Below are positions 58,106 through 64,000 of a DNA stretch of 64,000 nt, in pieces; the stretch's first letter is position 1; each line of letters begins with the position of its first letter. The notes beneath the pieces are model-generated. The model saw only the letters and a list, made by a program, of their open reading frames with translations. It was not told the origin of the DNA and did no database searches. Made by a program: the position numbers and the translations under genes. The DNA is taken from the NCBI RefSeq assembly GCF_001687625.2, contig NZ_CP016538.2:1766501-1830500 (forward strand). Direction: 5' to 3'. Source of the stretch: Planococcus maritimus. Its GTDB lineage: Bacteria > Bacillota > Bacilli > Bacillales_A > Planococcaceae.

Positions 58106-60868
58106 TTATCCTTGCTTATTATACCAATGTTCAATATCGGTTACCATCTTTTCCAAAGACACTTTGGCGACCGGCACATCCGGCAAGGCATGCAGAAATT
58201 CCTCACCGTACGATTTCGTTTCGATCCGGCGGTCCAGCACAATGAATAAGCCTTTATCCTTTTTCGAGCGGATCAGCCGGCCGAATCCTTGGCGCAAGCG
58301 CAATACCGCTTCCGGCAAGGCGTAATGCATAAACGGATTGATGCCTTCTTTAGAGATGATCCGTGATTTCGCTTTGAAAACAGGCTCTTCGGGTGAGGTG
58401 AAAGGCAGCCTGACGACAACGACAGCTCGCAGCGCGTCTCCCGGCACATCCACACCTTCCCAGAAGCTATTGGTCCCGAACAGCACCGATTTCTGGAAGC
58501 GCTGGAATGATTTCAACAACTTCATGCGGCTGCCTGAAGACATGCCTTGTGCAAACAACATATAATCATCAAGCAGCTGGGAATCTTGTATTAAATCGAC
58601 CGTTTTTCTGAGCATATCCTGCGAGGTAAACAAGACAAAACAACGCCCTTCCGTGACAAGCACCGTCTGGGTGACGGCATCGGCGACCGATTCGATGTAT
58701 TCCTGCTGGGAAACTTGCTGGATATCTGGCATGTCTTCAACAATATAAACTTTTGCCCCGCTGTAAAATTGATCGGCAGGTTCGAATTTATCGATCGGCA
58801 CATGTCTCGGGATGCCGAGCTGGTTAACGATAAAGCGTTCGTTGGATGGGACACTCATCGTACCCGATAACCAAATGATCGCCTTTTGACCTCTTGCCTC
58901 GCCGATAATGTTGTCGACCAGCGACGCCACTTCATAGGGCCGTTTGTATAGCGATAAGCTTGTCGGCATGCTGCGCAGGTCGCCTTCGATCCAAGACACT
59001 TCATCTTCTTTCGGGAACAGGAAGATTTCACTGAACTCCACTGCTTTCAACATCATCTCTTCAGTCCAATAACGGAAATCGGCGATCACGAGCCTTTCGT
59101 TCATCGTCAGTTCCGTAAAGCGCTCGGCTTTTTGCAAGATCGTCTGTGCGATATCGATCCAGCTATTCAACAAGCTCAGAAAATCCATGAAACGTTCGCG
59201 TTCAAAATCCAATTCATCTAATAATGAAGCGCATTTGCGGGTACGGCTATTATGGAATTTGTTTTGGAAGGCTTGAGCGAGATAAAGCGTGATTTCATCG
59301 AATAGACCGGTGTACTTCAAATACAAGGATTCCATTTGCAATAGTTCTGGCACTCTGGCAAAGCCTTGAGTTTCAGCGACTCGATAAAATTTTGAAAATA
59401 ATTGATTTTCGTCATAGCTGCCCAATTGGCCGAACACATAGCGCCATTGCGTGTAGACAAAGGTTTTTTCTTTATGAGCCACAGCTGCCTGTACGACTTG
59501 GTGCGCTTCATCCCATATATAAGCATCGACATTTTTCAAAATGGACCGCTTTTGGTTATGCGGATTCAATAGGAAGGCGTGGTTAGTGACGATGACATGT
59601 GCGCTTTCCGCTTCTGTCAACGCATGCTCGTAAAAGTCGACCGTTTTTTCAAGACGTGTCAACTTTCTCATATGCGAGCGGCGTACTTTATCGACTAGCA
59701 ACTGCCCGCCGCTCGATACGTTCAGTTCATTTAAATCTCCGGTCCTGGTCGAAGTTAACCAAACCATCATCTGCATGATCGTGAAGGTTTCGTCGTATGA
59801 CTCATCCTCCCCGTGGAGCAATTCGAAAAAGCGGCCCAAATCGATGTAATGGGACAGTCCCTTGATAAGCGCTACGCGAATATTAGCGCCGAGAAATTCT
59901 TCGGCGAGCTTTACTTCTTTGGAGACGAGCTGGTCTTGCAGATGGGTGGTGTATGTACTGATAATCACTTGTTTGCCGGAATCTTTGGCATAAGCCGCTG
60001 CTGGCAATAAATAACCAAGCGTTTTACCCATTCCGGTCGAGGCTTCAATGACCAGTTCACTCTGTTCATGGATTGCCTGATCCACCGCTTCCATCATCGC
60101 GACTTGGCTTGGGCGCTGTTCGTACTCCGGCTTGACCATCTCCAGCCCTTTTCGCCATTCTGTCTTTTGTGGTGTATCACTCGAGACTTGTGCTCGCTCC
60201 GCTTTCGGGACAATTGGAATGCCGCGAAAACGGCCATATCTATCGGCTTGTTCGTTGCGCTTGTGCTGAGTAATCTCAAACAACAAGCGCGATAAGTCCG
60301 ATTTCAATTGGAAAGATCGCTTATGCAACAGGACAAGTGTGTCGTAAGGAAGTTCACCCAGCGCCTGTTTCGCCTGCAGGAATAATTCGGCCGTCGCCAA
60401 GGCATCGTCATCGGCACGGTGTGCATTCGTTAAGCTAATGCCTTGTTCGGCTGCAATGTCCTGCAATTTATAACTGAAGGCTGTTGGATAGACGAGTCGC
60501 GCGAGTTCCACGGTATCCATGGCCAGCCCTTGCCATTTCGGCATGCCGGCACGGCTCAGTTCCGCTTGCAAAAACGGCAGGTCAAAGTGAATATTATGGG
60601 CGATGAAAATGGCGCCTTCTAATTGTCTGTAGACTTCCTCAGCATAGGCTTCAAATGGCTCGGCATCTTCTACATCGCGCTCTGTAATATTGGTCAAATC
60701 TTGTATGAACGCTGGAATTTTCCGCTGCGGATTGATGAATTTCGTATATGTATCAACAATTTCACCTTGTTCGATCGTCACCATCGCCAATTGGATGATC
60801 CGGTCACCTTTTGCAGGGGAATGGCCCGTTGTTTCGATATCGACAACGACATATTTTTGGGAATTCAT
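58106..60868 (-). CDS. dinG: DinG helicase with DnaQ-type exonuclease domain
   Basis: 920 residues. N-terminal 3'-5' exonuclease domain (residues 1-170): VVDIETTGHSPAKGD with the first catalytic acids, AHNIHFDLPFLQ and HRADDDALATAELF. Then an XPD-like helicase: ASTGMGKTLGYLLPA (Walker A), IWDEAHQVVQAA (DEAH), LSGTMSVPSN, and LRQGFGRLIRSKKDKG. Like the Firmicutes form it lacks obvious iron-sulfur Cys. In these DinG proteins the exonuclease is active and helicase activity may be absent. GAGG-type site before ATG 60868; panD terminator directly upstream. Confidence 0.94.
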   Translation of the reverse strand: MNSQKYVVVDIETTGHSPAKGDRIIQLAMVTIEQGEIVDTYTKFINPQRKIPAFIQDLTNITERDVEDAEPFEAYAEEVYRQLEGAIFIAHNIHFDLPFLQAELSRAGMPKWQGLAMDTVELARLVYPTAFSYKLQDIAAEQGISLTNAHRADDDALATAELFLQAKQALGELPYDTLVLLHKRSFQLKSDLSRLLFEITQHKRNEQADRYGRFRGIPIVPKAERAQVSSDTPQKTEWRKGLEMVKPEYEQRPSQVAMMEAVDQAIHEQSELVIEASTGMGKTLGYLLPAAAYAKDSGKQVIISTYTTHLQDQLVSKEVKLAEEFLGANIRVALIKGLSHYIDLGRFFELLHGEDESYDETFTIMQMMVWLTSTRTGDLNELNVSSGGQLLVDKVRRSHMRKLTRLEKTVDFYEHALTEAESAHVIVTNHAFLLNPHNQKRSILKNVDAYIWDEAHQVVQAAVAHKEKTFVYTQWRYVFGQLGSYDENQLFSKFYRVAETQGFARVPELLQMESLYLKYTGLFDEITLYLAQAFQNKFHNSRTRKCASLLDELDFERERFMDFLSLLNSWIDIAQTILQKAERFTELTMNERLVIADFRYWTEEMMLKAVEFSEIFLFPKEDEVSWIEGDLRSMPTSLSLYKRPYEVASLVDNIIGEARGQKAIIWLSGTMSVPSNERFIVNQLGIPRHVPIDKFEPADQFYSGAKVYIVEDMPDIQQVSQQEYIESVADAVTQTVLVTEGRCFVLFTSQDMLRKTVDLIQDSQLLDDYMLFAQGMSSGSRMKLLKSFQRFQKSVLFGTNSFWEGVDVPGDALRAVVVVRLPFTSPEEPVFKAKSRIISKEGINPFMHYALPEAVLRLRQGFGRLIRSKKDKGLFIVLDRRIETKSYGEEFLHALPDVPVAKVSLEKMVTDIEHWYNKQG

Positions 60869-60959
60869 GATAACCCCTCTTTCTCAGGTGATTCTCTCAG
60901 GAAAAATTGTAACATATTCGCCCGCTGTTCGCCGGCAGGAGCACAGCAAAATAAAAAAC

Positions 60960-60992
60960 ACGCCGACAAGGGCAACTTTCCCTTTTCGGCGT
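60960..60992 (-). terminator. Terminator of the panC-panD unit
   Basis: ACGCCGA/TCGGCGT with internal AAGGG/CCCTT pairing and a TTTTTTATTTT tract on the minus strand; strong stem. Confidence 0.9.
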
Positions 60993-61008
60993 ATTGGTGT
61001 GCTACCCC

Positions 61009-61392
61009 TTACATAACCGTCGCTTCTGGTTCGTAATGGATGATTTCTTTAATCGAGTTGTCTGTATCCATGATCGCTACAGTTGGCTTATGGCTAGGGG
61101 CATCTTTGTCCATAACATAACCGTAAGACAAGATGATGACGATGTCTCCACGCTGTACGAGGCGCGCTGCAGCCCCGTTGACGCAGATGACGCCGCTGCC
61201 GCGTTCTCCGGCGATGATATAGGTCTCAAAGCGGGCGCCGTTATTATTATTGACGATATGGACTTTTTCATTCGGCAGCATGCCGACTGCATCCAATAGG
61301 TCTTGGTCGATCGTGATGCTGCCCACGTAGTTCAAATCGGCTTCAGTTACCGTCGCACGGTGGATTTTGGAATTGAGCATCATTCTAAGCAT
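61009..61392 (-). CDS. panD: Aspartate 1-decarboxylase
   Basis: 127-residue pyruvoyl enzyme making beta-alanine from aspartate. The self-cleavage site is the Gly-Ser pair in NYVGSITID near residues 24-25. C-terminal text [13 protein letters not shown] and NGAAARL are typical. Start ATG 61392 follows AAAGGAG, which lies within the end of panC; three bases separate the panC stop from this start. With panC it supplies pantothenate for CoA. Confidence 0.95.
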   Translation of the reverse strand: MLRMMLNSKIHRATVTEADLNYVGSITIDQDLLDAVGMLPNEKVHIVNNNNGARFETYIIAGERGSGVICVNGAAARLVQRGDIVIILSYGYVMDKDAPSHKPTVAIMDTDNSIKEIIHYEPEATVM

Positions 61393-61395
61393 AAG

Positions 61396-62232
61396 TCAGT
61401 TCTCCTTTAAGTTGAAAATGATATTGTCGATAAGCCGGGCTTTTTGGAATTGGACAGCGAGCGCAAGAATGGCCTGCGCGTTTGGTTCTTGCTGTAAATC
61501 GGGATAACTTAGCAGTTCAATGTAGTCGAGCGTGCCGGATGTTTCCGATTCGATCAAGCGGATCATTTCCAGAATGGGATCTTGTCCCTCTCTTGCGTCT
61601 TTAACACCACGCTGCAGGGCTTCGTAAAGTTTCGGCGCTTCTATGCGTTCCGCTTCACTCAAGTATACATTGCGCGAGCTTTTAGCCAGGCCGTCCTGTT
61701 CACGCACCGTCTCGACGCGCCGGATTTGCAGGGGAAAATTGAAATCCCTGACAAGCGACTCGATAATCGCCATTTGCTGGGCATCCTTTTGCCCGAAATA
61801 CGCGGCGTCGGGTTGTAGCAGATGAAATAATTTTGTCACCACTTTTAACACGCCGTCAAAATGTCCCGGGCGGCTCTTGCCGCACAAGACATTGGCAAGC
61901 GATCCCGCACCCATCGTGATCTGTGTTTCATTCGGGTACATTTCTTCTACAGACGGGGCGAATATTAAGTCAACGCCTGCTTTTTCAGCGAGCATGCTGT
62001 CCCGCTCGAAATCACGAGGATACCGGTCGAAATCCTCATTCGGGCCAAACTGAGCCGGATTGACAAAAATGCTCATCGCCACGACGTCGGTTTCCGCTTT
62101 TGCGGCTTCTACTAGCGCCAAATGACCTTCGTGTAAGAAACCCATCGTTGGGACCAATCCAATCGACTGTCCACTTTGTTTTGTGCTCCGGATCCATTCT
62201 TTCAAGTCTAGAACCGTGTTTACGACTTGCAT
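61396..62232 (-). CDS. panC: Pantothenate synthetase
   Basis: 278 residues from ATG 62232 (AGGAGAGG upstream; longer in-frame extension runs into the leader and is rejected). Joins pantoate and beta-alanine with ATP. Motifs: GLVPTMGFLHEGHLAL (HIGH-like), NPAQFGPNEDFDRYPR, GQKDAQQMAII and KSSRNVYLS (KMSKS-like). It is the first structural gene after the attenuator-like leader. B. subtilis has panB upstream, which is not found here. Confidence 0.96.
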   Translation of the reverse strand: MQVVNTVLDLKEWIRSTKQSGQSIGLVPTMGFLHEGHLALVEAAKAETDVVAMSIFVNPAQFGPNEDFDRYPRDFERDSMLAEKAGVDLIFAPSVEEMYPNETQITMGAGSLANVLCGKSRPGHFDGVLKVVTKLFHLLQPDAAYFGQKDAQQMAIIESLVRDFNFPLQIRRVETVREQDGLAKSSRNVYLSEAERIEAPKLYEALQRGVKDAREGQDPILEMIRLIESETSGTLDYIELLSYPDLQQEPNAQAILALAVQFQKARLIDNIIFNLKEN

Positions 62233-62413
62233 ATGCGTCTTCCTCTCCTTTATAGGAGAAAACCATATAAAAATCCTTCTGTCAGAAGACAGAAGGACAG
62301 AAAATTCCAATTCGGTTTCCTCCGTCCCTGTCACGTCATGATCAAGGCAGAATCGTATTCATTTATGGCTTGCTGTGCTGTTGCGGTGCAGTTCACATCG
62401 GATACCGCCCACT
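62233..62413 (-). promoter_or_regulatory. Attenuator-like leader upstream of panC-panD
   Basis: About 180 bases between the promoter at 62420-62448 and panC. On the minus strand a terminator hairpin (62274-62297, TCCTTCTGTC/GACAGAAGGA then TTTTT) lies ~40 bases before the start codon. An upstream segment GACAGGGAC (62332-62324) is complementary to the terminator's 5' arm region GTCCTTCTGTC (62298-62288) with a two-base bulge, so an alternative antiterminator helix is possible. The first half of the leader is GC-rich and could hold a sensor domain. No known riboswitch class was recognised with confidence; the pan motif is a candidate. Confidence 0.6.
62274..62297 (-). terminator. Leader terminator before panC
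   Basis: Ten-base stem TCCTTCTGTC/GACAGAAGGA, four-base loop, TTTTTATA on the minus strand. It could terminate birA readthrough or act as the attenuator of the panC-panD leader. Confidence 0.85.
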
Positions 62414-62419
62414 CTTTTC

Positions 62420-62448
62420 ACTATAGCAGAATTCCTGAAAAATGCCTA
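62420..62448 (-). promoter_or_regulatory. Promoter of the panC-panD unit
   Basis: Minus strand TAGGCA, 17 bases, TATAGT. It begins seven bases after the birA stop codon, so panC-panD need not depend on birA transcription. Confidence 0.6.
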
Positions 62449-62454
62449 TATCCA

Positions 62455-63435
62455 TCACTTCAATTCAATATCAGCCGAATAGATGCCATGTAGCTTACCG
62501 TCCGCTGTGCGGAGCTGCAAGACACCATCTTCTGTGATGCCTTCTGCAATGCCTTCTAATGTTTCGCGTGTCATGCGGGCACGAACAGCTTTGCCGATCG
62601 TAGCAGAATGCCCTTCCCACAATTCTTTTAACGGGCCGAATCCTAATTCAATATACATTTCGGTATAAATTTCAAGATAGCGCAGGATTTCCTGCACTAG
62701 CTTTCTGCGGTTTACCGCTTGCCCGGACTCGAGTCGCAGCGAAGTGGCAATTTCCTTTACAGCAGCGTCAAAATCTTCGTGTTCTTGATTGACATTGACT
62801 CCAATCCCGATGATCAGCGCTTGAATGCCGTCAGCGTCCGATTGCAGTTCTGTCAGAATGCCTGTCGCTTTTTTGCTCCCAAACAAGATATCGTTTGGCC
62901 ACTTGATCGAAGCTTCCAATCCCGTGATGGATTGAATCGCCCGCACAATCGCGACCGCGGCGACCAAGGTAAATTGCGGCGCTTTATGAGGTGGAACATC
63001 CGGGCGCAAAATGATGCTCATCCAGATCCCTTGGCCTTTAGCAGAATCCCATTTCCTCATTAGACGGCCTCTGCCTTCTGTCTGCAAATCTGCAATGACG
63101 ACCGTCCCGTCCGGCGCGCCCTCTTGCGCCAATTGATGCGCAACGATTTGAGTAGAGGCGCATTGCTCCAAATACTCGATTCGGCTGCCGAGCCGGTTTG
63201 TCTTGAGCCCCGATTGGACGAGGAACGCTTCTAAGCTATCCGGACTTTTTTGAATGCGGTAGCCTTTTTTACGCACCGATTCAATTTCATAGCCCATTTC
63301 TTCGAGCTCTTTCATATGCTTCCAAATCGCCGTTCGTGAAACTCCAAACTCTTCGGCCAATTGCTGGCCGGAGACCGGTTGATCCCCGGCTTCTAATAGC
63401 CGCGTCGCCAATTTATGCGTGACGGTGATATTCAT
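62455..63435 (-). CDS. birA: Biotin-protein ligase and repressor BirA
   Basis: 326 residues. N-terminal winged helix (QLAEEFGVSRTAIWKHMKEL, then MGYEIESVRKKGY) for operator binding and a catalytic domain with GRGRLMRKWDSAKGQGIWMS (biotinoyl-AMP loop), IKWPNDILFGSKKATGIL and the SH3-like C-terminus. It attaches biotin to acetyl-CoA carboxylase and, with biotinoyl-AMP, represses biotin genes. The start overlaps the cca stop by 23 bases. Order cca-birA as in B. subtilis. Confidence 0.95.
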   Translation of the reverse strand: MNITVTHKLATRLLEAGDQPVSGQQLAEEFGVSRTAIWKHMKELEEMGYEIESVRKKGYRIQKSPDSLEAFLVQSGLKTNRLGSRIEYLEQCASTQIVAHQLAQEGAPDGTVVIADLQTEGRGRLMRKWDSAKGQGIWMSIILRPDVPPHKAPQFTLVAAVAIVRAIQSITGLEASIKWPNDILFGSKKATGILTELQSDADGIQALIIGIGVNVNQEHEDFDAAVKEIATSLRLESGQAVNRRKLVQEILRYLEIYTEMYIELGFGPLKELWEGHSATIGKAVRARMTRETLEGIAEGITEDGVLQLRTADGKLHGIYSADIELK

Positions 63436-64000
63436 CTATGAACCAGTCCTTTATGTGTTCTTTATCATTGGCCAAGCGGCGTTCAACCACAGCTTTTTCA
63501 ATCAATAAGGTCCATTCTTTCAGCCATGGGCCTGCTTTTTTTCCTGACCATTCTATCAAGTCACGGCCATTGGCGGCTAGTTCGGATTTGGACCGAATGG
63601 GCAAGGACGCTTGTTGTTCTCTCACGGAACGTCTAGCGCCCGAATCAGACTGCGCGAGCATCAATTGCCGCTCGGTGAAGCTGTAATACACCCAAGCATC
63701 CCATTCCGACAAACCTCTTGCTTCAAGGGCACGCTGTAAGTCTTTTTTATCTTGGTTGGAAAAACGGTACTCTCGCAAAGCAGCAAAGGTTTCGCCATTT
63801 TGACTCAATAAGTAGAACCATCCAGCCAATGGGTCGTCGCTGCGAAGATACCTTGACCAGTCCACTTCAAATAACCCGCCTGAAGGCAGGAATTGATTGA
63901 GACGGGTCTTGACCAAGTATCTCATGCTAATATCAGGGGCAGCGGAAACCATAACTTTGTCTAGTTCCGCCTTGATGCGTTCGATCGCAACCGACTGAAT
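63413..64000 (-). CDS. cca: CCA-adding tRNA nucleotidyltransferase, C-terminal part
   Basis: Only the C-terminal ~195 residues are present; the frame continues beyond the right edge. Text such as VAIERIKAELDKVMVSAAPD (head domain end), RYLRSDDPLAGWFYLLSQNGE and the helical tail/body region (RSKSELAANGRDLIEWSGKK then AGPWLKEWTLLIEKAVVERR) is that of Bacillus-type class II CCA-adding enzymes. The catalytic DxD head lies outside the window. It adds or repairs the 3' CCA of tRNAs. Overlaps birA by 23 bases. Confidence 0.92.
   Translation of the reverse strand: MQSVAIERIKAELDKVMVSAAPDISMRYLVKTRLNQFLPSGGLFEVDWSRYLRSDDPLAGWFYLLSQNGETFAALREYRFSNQDKKDLQRALEARGLSEWDAWVYYSFTERQLMLAQSDSGARRSVREQQASLPIRSKSELAANGRDLIEWSGKKAGPWLKEWTLLIEKAVVERRLANDKEHIKDWFIDEYHRHA

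Noticed and set aside
1-64000. CRISPR arrays and tRNA genes
   Set aside because: No evenly spaced direct repeats with unique spacers and no cloverleaf-type sequence were noticed on either strand while reading; a tRNAscan run would be decisive for tRNAs.

Overview
The window reads as a chromosomal segment of a low-to-mid GC Gram-positive of the Bacilli. Gene content and order closely follow the Bacillus subtilis yp* region (ypmS/ypmR, thyA-dfrA, ypjP, ypiP, brxA, ypgR, ypgQ, a cspD-like gene, ypdP-ypeP, dynA, ypwA, ypvA, ypsC-rnpB-gpsB, mrfB-mrfA-yppE, recU-ponA, ypoC-nth-dnaD-asnS-aspB-ypmB-ypmA-dinG, panD-panC-birA-cca). The numerous non-B. subtilis insertions and the moderate GC suggest Planococcaceae (Planococcus/Planomicrobium-like); this is inference from gene content, not from a database search.

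Layout. 1-6.4 kb: envelope and lipid genes (ypmS, ypmR, degV, plsC), thymidylate/folate genes (dfrA, thyA), ypjP, a methyltransferase and bacilliredoxin. 6.5-13.1 kb: an AT-rich accessory island that is a decayed prophage. On the minus strand it keeps a RusA-type resolvase, a frameshifted late positive-control factor, a terminase small subunit with two nonsense codons and a frameshift, and rubble of a large terminase. Inside it lie three membrane/coiled-coil cassettes, each with its own hairpin terminator, and a Shedu-like PD-(D/E)XK nuclease gene followed by a DUF2513 gene. 13.3-32.8 kb: mixed housekeeping and accessory genes, including an operon of an ATP-grasp ligase with a 654-residue protein bearing papain-like catalytic residues. 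33-44 kb: DinB, rhodanese, dynamin-like DynA, SDR, M32 peptidase, DinG-like helicase, rRNA methyltransferase. 44.4-49.9 kb: RNase P RNA, gpsB, mitomycin repair genes mrfB/mrfA, recU. 50-64 kb: penicillin-binding protein 1A, base excision and replication initiation (nth, dnaD), asnS, aspB, dinG, pantothenate genes, birA and the end of cca.

How it fits together. Much of the right half concerns DNA repair/recombination (DinG, YpvA, MrfA/MrfB, RecU, Nth, DnaD) and coordination of cell-wall synthesis (PBP1A, GpsB). The ponA reading frame is broken by one base just before its FN3 domain; the catalytic domains remain intact.

Non-coding highlights. Two ~240-bp repeats with imperfect terminal inverted repeats each sit between two near-identical copies of a Rho-independent terminator hairpin, as if insertion had duplicated the whole hairpin; a third related element lies at 40.84-41.16 kb. 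Between birA and panC, where B. subtilis has panB, there is a promoter followed by a leader with mutually exclusive terminator and antiterminator helices. No tRNA gene and no CRISPR array was seen.
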